In this document: positions 1-9,891 of the stretch, piece after piece
Layout of the letters: every line of letters begins with the position of its first letter
How positions within the stretch are numbered: the first letter of the stretch is position 1
DNA from: Synechococcaceae cyanobacterium SM2_3_2
GTDB taxonomy: Bacteria > Cyanobacteriota > Cyanobacteriia > Thermostichales > Thermostichaceae
NCBI GenBank assembly: GCA_012031565.1
Contig: JAAUUM010000003.1
Span: forward strand, 1 to 57,814
DNA length: 57,814 bases
Reading direction: 5' to 3'
Notes under the pieces: model-generated
Told to the model about the DNA's origin: nothing
The model's database searches: none
Seen by the model: the letters and a program-made list of their open reading frames with translations, nothing else
Position numbers and translations under genes: made by a program

Positions 1-732
1 GCATCCTCCAGCATCTTGCTGGCTAAGGCGGAGTAGTGCTCGGTGAGGGGATGTGCCCCTTTCAGCTCTAAGCCAGTTGGGCTGAGACGAGCGATGCTAT
101 GGAAAAAGCAAGCCTCCTCCACCGCTGCCACCAAGGCGTGACCGATGCCCCCCAGCATGGAGTGGTAGGGCCAGATGATGAGGGGATATTTGCCCGCTTG
201 ACTGAGGCGACGAGCGTAATGAAGGGCATACCGCTGCAATTGGTCGATATCGCCGTTGGTGAGTGCTGACAGGGCTGGGTTGGGCCGCCAGATGCCTTGT
301 TCCACCAGCTCCACAGGCAACATCGTCGCTGGCTCAGGATGCTCTCCCGCCTCACTGACCCAAAAAATCGGGTGAAAGATCTGCATTGCGGTATGGGTGT
401 CTAGGGTGGGCACGATCTCCGTCAGGATACCTAAGTGGCGATAGATAAACTCACACAGCCGTTGATTGTCTTGTACTGCCCCCAAGCCAGATCGCCCCCC
501 CCACAAACAGCTCAAAGTCTGGCAGGCAAAAGGTGTTTTGCACATCCACCAACAGGAGGCCCACCCGGAGAGTGTCTTCAGAGGCCCGTGGGATCCCATG
601 CTCTGTTGCCCAAAGCTCAGCGCTCTTGGCCCGCTCTAGGTAGGGCACGCGCCACACCGACGAGAGGCTGGCAGGATTATAGTGAGCCGGCAGGGGCAAT
701 GCAGTCAGAAGCGAGGATCCCATCGGAAGCAC
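1..732 (-). CDS. Isochorismatase/nicotinamidase-fold cysteine hydrolase, partial, frame interrupted
   Basis: The minus-strand reading shows the isochorismatase-superfamily beginning [20 protein letters not shown] (Asp of the catalytic triad in LVDVQNTF), then [13 protein letters not shown], and later [20 protein letters not shown]. The frame breaks near 489-496 in a run of eight C on the plus strand (G on the coding strand). Seven would give the expected [17 protein letters not shown] and restore one open frame to the window edge, so one extra base is the simplest explanation. The 3' part of the gene lies outside the window. The family hydrolyses amide or vinyl-ether bonds; the substrate here is unknown. 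The start could be the ATG at 732 or the internal one at 723. Confidence 0.75.
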
Positions 733-812
733 CTAAAACTGGATAGAAAAAGACTGAGAGTATCATCCTAGCTAATTATGGTTAAAATTACCATAAATGG
801 GATCCCAAGGAC

Positions 813-858
813 TGAGACCTGCAAGGACAGAGACCTGCGAGGACAGAGACCTGTTAGA
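813..858. repeat. Short tandem repeat upstream of the VOC gene
   Basis: Roughly 15-base units containing GACAGAGACCTG or the variant CTGAGACCTG are repeated three times in the leader of the VOC gene. It is one of many similar tandem duplications in this window. Confidence 0.6.
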
Positions 859-891
859 AAATCGATCTATCTTTGGCAGAGCCTGATCTCT

Positions 892-1290
892 ATGCGTCTC
901 CACCATGTCTCGATCCGAACAGCCGATATCTTTCGAGCCATCGCGTTTTATCAGCATCTGGGCTTTGAGACCGAAACCCGCTTCACCACCGGCATGACGC
1001 TGGCCTGCTGGATGACGGGATCCCTGGGTCGGTTGGAGTTGATCCAGATCCCAGAGCCACAGCCTGCTGCCGATGCCTTTGGGGATCCCCATTACGTCGG
1101 CTACTATCACCTGTCGCTGGAGGTGGCGGATGTGGTAGGTCTGCTCCAGATATTGACAGACCAAGCAGGTGGCACGGTGTTATTGGATCCTCAGATCCAG
1201 CAGATTGGCGAACATGACTACCGAGTGGCCTTTCTGGCGGATCCCGATGGACTGCCGATTGAGTTGTTACAGCGGCTGGAGCAGGGCTGA
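892..1290 (+). CDS. VOC / glyoxalase-fold protein
   Basis: A protein of 132 residues with the two beta-alpha-beta-beta-beta modules of the vicinal oxygen chelate fold. It starts MRLHHVSIRTADI, and the possible metal ligands are the His of LHHVSI, the Glu of RLELIQIPEP, the His of GYYHLSLEV and the Glu of LPIELLQ. It has the family length of a single glyoxalase-I-like domain. The frame stays open upstream to 778, but that part is made of repeated DNA and has no homology signal, so the ATG at 892 is preferred. The ribosome binding site is weak. The substrate cannot be told; lactoylglutathione lyase and dioxygenase-like roles are both possible. Confidence 0.8.
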   Translation: MRLHHVSIRTADIFRAIAFYQHLGFETETRFTTGMTLACWMTGSLGRLELIQIPEPQPAADAFGDPHYVGYYHLSLEVADVVGLLQILTDQAGGTVLLDPQIQQIGEHDYRVAFLADPDGLPIELLQRLEQG

Positions 1291-1317
1291 ACGGTCGGGA
1301 TCGCTGCCCAGGCCAAA

Positions 1318-1390
1318 CGTATGACATACCAACACTTGACATACCAACACTTGACAGGCCAACGCTTGACAGGCCAACGCTGCGACATAC
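1318..1390. repeat. Tandem 15-base repeats
   Basis: About five imperfect copies of a 15-base unit, first TTGACATACCAACAC and then TTGACAGGCCAACGC, lie between the VOC gene and yajQ. No spacers separate the copies, so it is not a CRISPR. Although the unit contains TTGACA, no matching -10 element was seen. Confidence 0.7.
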
Positions 1391-1465
1391 TGGGGACATA
1401 CTAAGATCGAAATCCCTTGTAGCGGGATCAAGCCAGTTAGCCGATAGGTTTGGGAGGATGAGACT

Positions 1466-1957
1466 GTGGCTTCTTCATATTCATTTGATGTGGTCAGTGA
1501 TTTTGATTTTCAAGAATTGGTCAATGCGGTGGATCAGACTGAGCGAGAGGTGAAAGCCCGTTTTGATCTGAAGGACACCAACAGCACCATCGAGCTGGCC
1601 CAAGACTCTATCACCATCAACACCGCCAGCGACATGACCCTGCAAGCAATCCAAGATATGCTGCGGGCCAAAGCCTCCAAGCGCAACCTCAACCTCAAAA
1701 TTTTTGACTTTCAGGATCCCGAATCTGCCAGTGGCAACCGGATTCGGCAAGTGGTCGCCCTCAAGCGTGGCATAGATGGAACCTTGGCCAAGGAGATCTC
1801 CAAGTTCATCCGGGATGATTTCAAAAAAGTCCAGTCCAGCATTCAGGGAGATGCAGTCAGGGTTTCTGCCAAAAATAAGGATGATTTGCAAGCGGTGATC
1901 ACAGCCCTGAAACAGGCCGATTATCCAGTGGCTTTGCAATTCACCAATTATCGCTAG
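1466..1957 (+). CDS. yajQ: YajQ family nucleotide-binding protein
   Basis: The 163-residue product matches the YajQ/DUF520 family in length and sequence: [20 protein letters not shown] at the start, [15 protein letters not shown] in the middle, and a C-terminal ending [13 protein letters not shown]. The fold is two ferredoxin-like domains that bind nucleotides; some members bind cyclic di-GMP, which is not evident here. The start is GTG at 1466, preceded by GGAGG at 1454-1458. It stands alone, with ParA-type and VOC genes as neighbours. Confidence 0.93.
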   Translation: MASSYSFDVVSDFDFQELVNAVDQTEREVKARFDLKDTNSTIELAQDSITINTASDMTLQAIQDMLRAKASKRNLNLKIFDFQDPESASGNRIRQVVALKRGIDGTLAKEISKFIRDDFKKVQSSIQGDAVRVSAKNKDDLQAVITALKQADYPVALQFTNYR

Positions 1958-2171
1958 TCGCTATCTCTGGCTCTTTTCTTTCTAATTGATTCAGCCTAAA
2001 TCTATATCTAGTGTGGTCTTAATGTCTTGAAGGCCAGACAGACGCTACCCATATTGTGTAGATTGTTTAGTACCTCACTCCTCTGCTTCAATTAAGACCT
2101 TTACGGTTGGGCATTGGAACGAGATTGACGCACCGTATTGACGCACTGTATTGATTTGGGAGGGGATCCCT

Positions 2172-3047
2172 ATGCCGCCGGTTATTGAGTCATCAGCAGC
2201 TTTTGCCAGCCGTGCCCAAGGACACCAAGCAAACCGACAGGCCATTGTGATCACGGTGGTCTGCCTGAGTGGGGGATCCGGGAAAACCACCACCGCCCTC
2301 AACTTGGCCACCATGCTGGCTCAGGCAGGATCCAAAACCCTGGCGATTGACTTTGATCCCCAGGGCAATCTCAGTCAATGGATGGGCTGGACGGATCTCT
2401 CAGAAACCGCCACCATTGCTGAAACGCTGCTGACTGGCCCCGACCGGGTTTCAATTGCGGACATCATTCGGGATCCGATCAATGAAGATCGTCAGGGTCG
2501 ATTGATGCTGGCCCCCAGCGACTACAGCCTGTCACGGGCCATTGATGCCATTGCGATGGAGCCGGGACGAGAACTGTTCTTGCGCCGCACCGTTAAGCCC
2601 ATTTTGAAAGACTACGACTTCATTGTCATCGATAGCCCGCCGTCCAAAGGCTTGCTCACCTACAACTCCATTTTGACCTCCAACTACTTGGTCATTCCAA
2701 CCGAATGCACCCAAAAAGGAGTGATGGGAGCCCTGAGCACCCTGATCTTGGTGAAGGAACTGGCGGACTTAGATTTTCAGGTGCCTCATGTGCTGGGAGT
2801 CCTGCCCACTCGTGATCAGTGGGTGGGCAACAATCGCACCAAAATGACCAAGGCTGCTCTAGAAGCCTTGACCGATGTGCTAGCCGGGATCCCGATGTTT
2901 AACCCTGTGCGCCAGAGCACGTTGGTGCAGCAAGCCAACAGCATGGGATGGTCGATCGCGGAAACCGGAGAAGAGACTCTAGCTGCTCCCTATCACGAGA
3001 TTTTGGGCACTCTCTATAGCCACCTGCAACACAGGATCTCGGCCTAA
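2172..3047 (+). CDS. mcdA: ParA/MinD-family ATPase, candidate McdA (carboxysome positioning)
   Basis: A 291-residue ParA-type ATPase. After a 30-residue leader comes the deviant Walker A in CLSGGSGKTTTALNLA, then Walker A' TLAIDFDPQGNLSQWMG and Walker B IVIDSPPS. The signature lysine of ParA proteins (KGGxGKT) is replaced by serine (SGGSGKT). That substitution is a described trait of cyanobacterial McdA, which uses ATP-driven gradients on the nucleoid to space carboxysomes. The next gene encodes a disordered protein with the general build of McdB. Start: ATG at 2172 after GGGAGGGG; an upstream TTG in frame at 2151 is less likely. No carboxysome genes are in the window, so a plasmid- or chromosome-partition ParA remains possible. 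Confidence 0.72.
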   Translation: MPPVIESSAAFASRAQGHQANRQAIVITVVCLSGGSGKTTTALNLATMLAQAGSKTLAIDFDPQGNLSQWMGWTDLSETATIAETLLTGPDRVSIADIIRDPINEDRQGRLMLAPSDYSLSRAIDAIAMEPGRELFLRRTVKPILKDYDFIVIDSPPSKGLLTYNSILTSNYLVIPTECTQKGVMGALSTLILVKELADLDFQVPHVLGVLPTRDQWVGNNRTKMTKAALEALTDVLAGIPMFNPVRQSTLVQQANSMGWSIAETGEETLAAPYHEILGTLYSHLQHRISA

Positions 3048-3153
3048 ATCCGCTACAATTCAGCCACAATAGATGCTGGAATCATGTTGCTGCCCGAGGT
3101 TAGTGTGATTGCTGGAGTGATGCTCTTGTTGCTGCACAGTTGATGGTGATTTC

Positions 3154-3912
3154 ATGCCTCCCCCGAAGAAGAAACTTCCCACTGGCCCAGCTCGTAGCGA
3201 TTCGGTGTCCCTCAGTAACTGGCGATCCCAACTCAAGCAGGCGGCCACTGAACCCTTTCGCTTGCCAGCAGAACTGCCAGCAGAACTGCCAGCAGAACAG
3301 GATGCCGATGGGTCTGCTCTCTCCTCATCGTCTCCAGAAATGCCACCTGAGATTATCGCCCTTGGGGATCCTGTTGACCATGATTCTGAGGACGAGCTAG
3401 GGACTGATTTTTCTAGTTCCCCATCGCTGGGGGATCCCGCTGATCAAGAACAGGTCGAGGCTTGGGTGGGGGCGGATCGCAATGGGCAGAATGCCAGCAC
3501 ATCCCCATCGGTTTTGATGCCAGCCCCATCCCAAGATCTCGATCAGATTATTAGTAAACCCACGTCTGAGACCACACTTGAGACCACACTTGGGATCCCG
3601 TCGCAGTTGTCCCCCCAACCAACCCCTCAGCATCCGTTCCCGATAGATCTATCTCCCGAAGCGCTGGCTCTCATCGATCCTTTGGAAGAACAGACACATT
3701 TGCCTGCTGACCTTTTATTAGAAGCCATGCTGACCACTTGGCCCACTTGGCCCGAAGAGATGCAGCAGCGCATCCTCCGTCAGTCCCATAGCCTCAAAGT
3801 AGAACGGCTGCTCAAAGCCCAGTCTGAAGCCTTGGCCACCCTCGAAAGACTCCTGGAGGGATCCCCAGATTGGCCGATGAAGCCGACAGATCCCAACCCA
3901 GGATCCCAGTAG
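3154..3912 (+). CDS. Low-complexity protein downstream of ParA, candidate McdB
   Basis: A product of 252 residues, probably largely disordered. A basic N-terminus (MPPPKKKLPTGPARSDS) is followed by a long Pro/Ser/Asp/Glu-rich middle holding two small in-frame tandem repeats (LPAE x3 from 12-base units near 3262-3297, ETTL x2 near 3570-3593). The C-terminal third is helical and probably coiled-coil (residues about 165-235, with EEMQQRILRQ and LKAQSEALATLERLLEG) and ends with a tryptophan ten residues before the stop. A basic start, disorder, a coiled-coil and a near-terminal Trp fit McdB, as does its place right after the ParA gene. Sequence alone does not prove it; it could be another ParA adaptor. 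Confidence 0.6.
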   Translation: MPPPKKKLPTGPARSDSVSLSNWRSQLKQAATEPFRLPAELPAELPAEQDADGSALSSSSPEMPPEIIALGDPVDHDSEDELGTDFSSSPSLGDPADQEQVEAWVGADRNGQNASTSPSVLMPAPSQDLDQIISKPTSETTLETTLGIPSQLSPQPTPQHPFPIDLSPEALALIDPLEEQTHLPADLLLEAMLTTWPTWPEEMQQRILRQSHSLKVERLLKAQSEALATLERLLEGSPDWPMKPTDPNPGSQ

Positions 3913-3982
3913 GGGCAGTGCTAAGATGCAAGCTCAGTTTTTCTGCTCATCGACCAGTACAACCCGCTAAGAGATTACCCCA

Positions 3983-5144
3983 ATGCCCCCCCGCAACAGC
4001 AGCAGCAAAGCCAAAAGCTCCGCCAAAACCACCCCCTCTTCTGAGGATCAAACGGATAAGCGCAAAGCGTTGGAGCAGGTGCTGGGGCAGATCGAGCGCA
4101 ACTTTGGCAAAGGGGCCATCATGCGGCTGGGGGATGCCTCGCGGATGCGGGTGGAAACTGTTCCCAGTGGAGCCTTGACCCTGGATCTGGCCTTGGGGGG
4201 GGATATCCCAAAGGTCGGGTCATCGAGGTGTTTGGCCCAGAATCTTCTGGTAAAACCTCCATCGCCCTCCATGCCATCGCTGAGGTGCAGAAGCAGGGGG
4301 GAACGGTCGCCTTTGTCGATGCCGAGCACGCTTTGGATCCCATCTATGCGGCTGCATTGGGGGTCAACATCCAGGACTTGCTGGTGTCTCAGCCCGATAC
4401 CGGTGAGGATGCCCTTGAAATCGTCGATCAATTGGTGCGCTCTGCTGCGGTGGATGTGGTGGTGGTGGATTCGGTTGCTGCCCTCGTGCCCCGAGCCGAG
4501 ATCGAGGGGGATATGGAGATGCCCATGTGGGACTACAAGCCCGCCTGATGAGTCAAGCCCTACGCAAAATCGCTGGCAACATCAGCAAGACGGGATCCAT
4601 TGTCATCTTTCTCAACCAGTTGCGCTCCAAGATTGGCGGCATGGGCTATGGCCCCCAAGAGACCACCACCGGTGGCAATGCCCTGAAGTTTTACGCTTCT
4701 GTCCGACTGGATATCCGCCGCATTCAAACCTTGAAAAAGGGCAATGAAGAATATGGCATCCGCGCCCGTGTCAAAGTGGTGAAAAACAAAGTTGCCCCTC
4801 CCTTCCGCAAGGCAGAATTTGACATCATCTTTGGACAGGGGATCTCATCCGTTGGTTGCATTGTGGACTTGGGGGAAGAAGCCGGAATCCTGAAGCGGCG
4901 GGGAGCTTGGTACAGCTACAAGGGCGAAAACGTCTCCCAAGGACGCGACAATCTGATCATCTACCTCAAAGAGAACCCAGAAACATTGGCAGAGGTAGAA
5001 GCCGCCCTGCGGGCCAAACTGGCTGAGGGGGTGACGGTTTCTGCCACATCGGTGGTGCCCTCCAATGATGACGAGGACGAGGATACTGAAGTCGAAGAGA
5101 TGGAGTTGGACGGAGAGGACACCTCTGGAGATGAGGACTTTTGA
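3983..5144 (+). CDS. recA: RecA recombinase, reading frame interrupted twice
   Basis: RecA forms filaments on single-stranded DNA, drives strand exchange and triggers LexA self-cleavage. The parts read in three frames: [12 protein letters not shown]... to LTLDLALGG; then [20 protein letters not shown] (Walker A GPESSGKT) to EIEGDM; then [20 protein letters not shown] with the DNA-binding loop region [20 protein letters not shown], ending in an acidic tail ([11 protein letters not shown]...). The first break is a run of eight G at 4195-4202 where nine are needed. The second is ATGGAG near 4513-4518 where ATGGGAG restores the expected [11 protein letters not shown]. With both bases restored the protein would be 387 residues. 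Codons after the breaks are fully conserved, so sequence errors are more likely than a dead gene. Confidence 0.93.
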
Positions 5145-5426
5145 TCGACAGGTACATTTGAAGCGACCGCTGTGGGAGGTTTGGCCTGTTGAGGCAGAAA
5201 CCGCTCAGACCAGACTGTCATTTGTCAACTATCCTCCAAGATGTAACAGCCTTGTCGCATCTTCTGTTTCCCGGAAAATTCCTGGCTATGATTGGAGTTG
5301 AGGGTGATAGACCCTCGTCATTCATGACTCACAGCATTCATGACTCACAGCTTAGAGCAGCTTAGAGCAAACGTTAGAGCAAAACCTAAGCTCAGCGAGT
5401 TTCTGATCCAGAGAAGGGGGATCCAT

Positions 5427-5960
5427 ATGTTTGAAAAAATGTTGGTGGCTCTTGATAATTCTGATACGAGTGTCGCTGTTTTTCGGCGGGCTCTAGAGAT
5501 GGCCGAGGCGACAGGATCCAAGCTGATGCTGCTGCACGTTCACAACCCAGGTGAACCTGGTTCTCCCGAGCCCCCCTTTGTCTTGGGTGTCGATTATGGG
5601 GCTGATATCAGCCAAGAGTTGTGGGAGTCCTATCGCGAACAGCGGTATCTCTATGAGCAAGCCCAGGTCAATCATCTGGCGGAATTGGCTCGATCTGCCG
5701 CATCCAAAGGTGTTGCGGCTGAATACACTTTTAATGGCGGTAATCCAGGCCGACTTATTTGTGAGCTGGCCACCAACTGGGATGCCGACCTGATCTTGAT
5801 GGGGCGGCGCGGCCATTCTGGGTTGAGCGAATTGGTGATGGGCAGTGTCAGCAATTACGTCATGCATCATGCCCCTTGCAGTGTCTTGATCGTCCAGGGA
5901 TCCAAAGAGAAGTTACCAGAGCCGCTGCAAGCTGTCGGGGCTAGCCGGGTGGTGGCATAG
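5427..5960 (+). CDS. Universal stress protein (UspA family)
   Basis: A single Usp domain of 177 residues. It begins MFEKMLVALDNSDTS and ends with the ATP-binding signature region LILMGRRGHSGLSELVMGSV, followed by SNYVMHHAPCSVLIV, so it is of the nucleotide-binding type. The ATG at 5427 is preceded by AGAAGGGG. A longer frame from 5340 is open, but it runs through tandemly repeated DNA (CATGACTCACAG, TTAGAGCA), so I do not use it. The target is not known; such proteins support survival under stress. Confidence 0.88.
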   Translation: MFEKMLVALDNSDTSVAVFRRALEMAEATGSKLMLLHVHNPGEPGSPEPPFVLGVDYGADISQELWESYREQRYLYEQAQVNHLAELARSAASKGVAAEYTFNGGNPGRLICELATNWDADLILMGRRGHSGLSELVMGSVSNYVMHHAPCSVLIVQGSKEKLPEPLQAVGASRVVA

Positions 5961-6110
5961 CGGCACAATCAGTTGAGGATTCAGTTGAGGATTCAGTTGA
6001 GAATGGGGATCCCTAAGCGTTAGCGGATTGAGACCGTTGCGGTTGAGATCCCTGAGATAATCAAGCTGAGATAATGAAGAAGATGACCTTCCTTTGGGAT
6101 CCCTGTGGAT

Positions 6111-6692
6111 ATGTCACTCCAGCCTGTGGCGATTTCAACCCTGCTGATGACTACGTTGCTGGCCATTGGCCTCTTTTTCTTCATCCGTGCCTCAGGTAAA
6201 GATCGGGTTGAGACTCGACTTTACAAGACGCAACAATCTTTGGAAACCTTGGGATCCCTGGTGAGGCAGTATCTCTTGGGCCGAGGGTTTGTCTTGGTTT
6301 CAGCCGATGAGAGCGGGATTGCCACCTTTCAGGGGCAGGCTCAACCCAGTGGATTTCTGGCGGTTTTATTGACCTTACTGGCGACAGTGGGGCTGGCCTG
6401 TTTGGCAATGGTGCTACAAACTTTGTTTCCCCAAGGGGGGCGGCTGGCCTGGTTATTGCTGACAGCAGCACCCCTGGCGGGGGATTACTACCGCTTTCGT
6501 AACCAGCGCCTAGAGACAGTCCGCCTTCGGATTGAGCAATCCAGTCCGGCAGAAGAAGTCGTGAACTCAGCCGTTATGGAACCGGCAGCGGACAATGGGC
6601 CAAGCGACATCAGGGCTCAGCTCCATATCTCGGGACATCGAGACGAACTGGATGACCTTGAGCTGAATTTGGGATTGGCATGGGCTGACTGA
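6111..6692 (+). CDS. CCB2/CCB4-type cytochrome b6f cofactor assembly protein
   Basis: A 193-residue membrane protein: N-terminal membrane helix (ISTLLMTTLLAIGLFFFIRA, residues about 8-27) followed by SGKDRVETRLY, then two more hydrophobic segments (about 83-105 and 110-123) and a soluble tail. The FFFIRASGKDR start and three-helix layout match the cyanobacterial/plastid CCB2_CCB4 family (formerly DUF2930), which attaches haem ci to cytochrome b6 on the stromal/cytoplasmic side. A GTG start at 6105 is also possible; no clear ribosome binding site decides. Short tandem repeats (AGGATTCAGTTG) lie just upstream. Confidence 0.7.
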   Translation: MSLQPVAISTLLMTTLLAIGLFFFIRASGKDRVETRLYKTQQSLETLGSLVRQYLLGRGFVLVSADESGIATFQGQAQPSGFLAVLLTLLATVGLACLAMVLQTLFPQGGRLAWLLLTAAPLAGDYYRFRNQRLETVRLRIEQSSPAEEVVNSAVMEPAADNGPSDIRAQLHISGHRDELDDLELNLGLAWAD

Positions 6693-6816
6693 TCGAGGGG
6701 GTGTTATCAGGGTTATCAATCAGGGTCATCAGATAGTTGAGGGGGTGGGGCTGAATGTTTTTTTTGCTCGCCAAACAGGTCTATGATCGGCCTGGATCCT
6801 CACCTGGATATCTGCT

Positions 6817-9122
6817 GTGACTGCCTACACCCCCGACCAACTGAAAGCCCGTGGTTTGACTGCGGCAGAATATGACCTGATCGTGGAACGGCTGGGGCGG
6901 GATCCCAATCCCAATGAGCTGGCCATGTTTGGGGTGATGTGGTCGGAGCACTGCTGTTACAAAAACTCCCGCCCGCTGCTGAAAACCTTTCCCACGACCG
7001 GGGAGCGCATCCTGGTGGGGCCGGGGGAGAACGCCGGAGTGGTGGACTTGGGGGATGGGGATCGGCTGGCCTTCAAAATTGAATCCCACAATCATCCCTC
7101 CGCCGTCGAGCCTTTTCAGGGGGCTACCACTGGGGTGGGGGCATCTTGCGGGATATTTTCACGATGGGGGCGCGACCGATTGCCCTGCTCAACTCGCTGC
7201 GCTTCGGATCCCCCACGGATCCCCAAACCCAACGGCTGCTGTCTGGGGTGGTGGCGGGGATCGCCCACTATGGCAACTGTACCGGCGTGCCCACTGTTGG
7301 GGGCGAAGTGGCTTTTGATCCCTGCTATCAGGGCAATCCTTTGGTCAATGCCATGTGTTTGGGGTTGATGGAGACCGCCGATATCGTCAAATCCGGTGCC
7401 CAGGGGATCGGCAATCCGGTGCTCTATGTGGGATCCACCACGGGGCGAGATGGCATGGGGGGAGCCAGTTTTGCCAGCGCCGAATTGGACGAAGAGTCGG
7501 GCCAGGATCGGCCTGCGGTGCAGGTAGGGGATCCCTTTGCGGGCAAGTGCCTGATCGAAGCCTGTCTGGAGGCTTTTGCCACCGGGGCAGTGGTGGCGGC
7601 ACAGGATATGGGGGCGGCGGGCATCACCTGCTCCACCGCAGAGATGGCGGCCAAAGGCGGGGTGGGCATCGAGTTTGACCTGGATCGGGTGCCCGTGCGG
7701 GAGACGGGAATGTTGCCCTGGGAGTTTTTGCTGTCGGAGTCACAAGAGCGGATGCTGTTTGTAGCACAGGCGGGGCGAGAGGATGAGCTGATCGAGATCT
7801 TCCAGCGCTGGGGCTTGCAGGCGGTGGTGGCGGGCAAGGTGATCGAGGATCCCATCGTTCGCATCCTGCATCAGGGATCCGTGGCGGCTGAGGTGCCAGC
7901 GACAGCCTTGGCAGAGAATACCCCCGTCTATGTGCGGGAGATCTTGGCCGATCCACCAGACTACGCCCAACAGGCATGGCAGGCTACCCCTTGGACAACC
8001 GGGATCCCCAGCCCCAAAGGGATCCAAGTGGAGACAACCCTCCTGAGCTGGGATGAAATTCTACTCAAGCTGTTGGGCAGTCCAACCATTGCCTCCAAAC
8101 AGGCCATCTATCGCCAATATGACCATCAGGTGCAGAACAATACGGTGGTCTTGCCCGGTGCTGGGGATGCGGCGGTGATGCGGATTCGGTCACAGGACTT
8201 TGGCATCGGAGAGGTGCCAACCTTGGCCTCATCCCAGAAGGGAGTGGCGGCGACGGTGGATGGCAACAGTCGCTGGGTCTATCTGGATCCCTATGAAGGG
8301 GGCAAGGCGGCAGTGGCAGAAGCCGCCCGCAACCTTAGCTGTGTCGGGGCGGATCCCCTGGCCGTTACGGACAACCTCAACTTTGGCAATCCCGAAAATC
8401 CGGTGGTCTATTGGCAATTGGCGGAAGCCTGTCGGGGCATTTCGGATGCTTGCCGCGCCTTGGGCACGCCGGTGACGGGGGGCAATGTCTCTCTCTATAA
8501 CGAGACCTTGGTGAATGGTCGCTCTCAGGCTATCTATCCCACCCCTGTGATCGGCATGGTGGGCTTGATCTCAGATTTGAGCCGGGTTTGCGGCCAAGGC
8601 TGGCAAACGGCGGGGGATCCGATCTATCTTTTGGGATCCCAAGCGGCCACCTCACTGGGGGGATCCGAGTTGACGGCGCAGCTCTATCAGTCCATCACAG
8701 GTCGTCCGGCAGCCATAGACCTAGACTTGGAAGGACAAGTACAAGCGGCTTGTCGGCACGGGATCCGGCAAAGGTGGATCCGCTCAGCTCATGATTGCAG
8801 CGAGGGGGGGCTGGCAGTTGCCCTGGCGGAAAGCTGTCTGAGTGGACACTTAGGAGCCGAGATTCAGCTACCTCAGAGTGCCGATTGTCTCGACAAACTC
8901 CTGTTTGGAGAAGGGGGATCCCGGATTGTGGTGTCGGTGGATCCCAGTCATCAAAAGGCTTGGCAGGACTATCTGCAACAGGCGCTCCCTCAGCAGTGGA
9001 TCCATCTGGGCCAAGTCCAAACAGCATCCCTCAGCATTCACACTAATGAAGGGATCCCTATCGTGGCAGCGCTGGCGATTGAAACCATGCGGGAGCAGTA
9101 TGACTCTGGCTTGATGCTGTAG
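6817..9122 (+). CDS. purL: Phosphoribosylformylglycinamidine synthase II, frame interrupted
   Basis: The ATP-using large subunit of FGAM synthase, which converts FGAR to FGAM in purine synthesis together with PurS and PurQ. Seen: [36 protein letters not shown], the substrate motif [14 protein letters not shown], then [20 protein letters not shown], and [10 protein letters not shown] near the middle of the second half. The frame breaks near 7136-7141: five G where six give [14 protein letters not shown]. With that base restored it is 768 residues, normal for the small PurL type. GTG start at 6817. The stop at 9120-9122 directly abuts the convergent cobK stop. Confidence 0.93.
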
Positions 9123-9872
9123 TCAGTTCCAGTCCTGGCAAATGGGCAGCACCTGCTCAAGATCGGATGTGACCAGAGGATACTCCAGACGGGGCCGTTC
9201 CAGCACCAGCAGCCGGATGCCTAACTCTTTGGCCAGCGTCAGCTTGAGCGGGGTTCCACCTGCTACCCCAGAGGCTTTTGTCAGCACACAATCCAGCTTC
9301 AGATCGTGCCAAAGCTGCCGCTCTCGCCAGGGATCCACAGGCAGACGCTCCAATAGCAGATACTCGGCAGGGAATCCCATTTCGAGAGCGAGGGCTGCTG
9401 ATTCTGGCAATACGCGCGCCCAGATCTGGGAGGAATTCAGCCACGGGATCAGTCGCGGCAAAAGTTTGAGGCCCAAGGTGGAGAGGATCCGCTGGTTAGC
9501 CAAATAGCGGGGCTGCAAAAGCTGCTCCACCGTCGGGATCCATTCCACAACAGGATCATCTCGCTCAATTGCCTCTGGACGCTCAAACCGGAGGTATGGG
9601 ATCCCAGCTTGGGCCGCACACCCCATCGCCATCTGGGAAGCCGCCACCGCAAAGGGATGAGAGGCATCCACCACACCTTCAATACCCCACTGCTGTACAA
9701 AGAGAAGGCCAGCTTCAGGGGTCAGGCATCCCACCATCACGGATCCTGATAGCTGAGCATAGAGCCGAGTGGCGCTGGGTCTGGTTACCGTAGCCAGCCA
9801 AGGGATCCCGGCACTGTCCAACAGCTGAGCAATCTGCCGACTGTCGCTGGTGCCGCCCATCAACCAGATCAT
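9123..9872 (-). CDS. cobK: Precorrin-6A reductase (CobK/CbiJ)
   Basis: Reduces the macrocycle of precorrin-6A (or the cobalt form, CbiJ) with NADPH in cobalamin synthesis. The 249-residue product has the family start MIWLMGGTSDSRQIAQLL, the conserved DASHPFAVAASQMAM, and C-terminal KASGVAGGTPLKLTLAKELG. Its length is normal. No other cobalamin genes or cobalamin riboswitch were seen nearby. It is convergent with purL with no spacer, so the transcripts should overlap. Confidence 0.9.
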   Translation of the reverse strand: MIWLMGGTSDSRQIAQLLDSAGIPWLATVTRPSATRLYAQLSGSVMVGCLTPEAGLLFVQQWGIEGVVDASHPFAVAASQMAMGCAAQAGIPYLRFERPEAIERDDPVVEWIPTVEQLLQPRYLANQRILSTLGLKLLPRLIPWLNSSQIWARVLPESAALALEMGFPAEYLLLERLPVDPWRERQLWHDLKLDCVLTKASGVAGGTPLKLTLAKELGIRLLVLERPRLEYPLVTSDLEQVLPICQDWN

Positions 9873-9891
9873 CTTTTAATACCACCTTGCT

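Noticed and set aside
435-746. A 103-codon plus-strand frame
   Set aside because: It is opposite the clear isochorismatase-fold gene and reads as Pro/Arg-rich antisense translation.
1318-1390. TTGACA copies in the repeat as real -35 promoter boxes
   Set aside because: The hexamer recurs because the repeat unit contains it, and no -10 element lies at 16-18 bases from any copy.
3983-9122. recA and purL as true pseudogenes
   Set aside because: Each break is a one-base homopolymer change, the sequence after it is fully conserved, and similar breaks occur across unrelated genes, which fits sequence error better.
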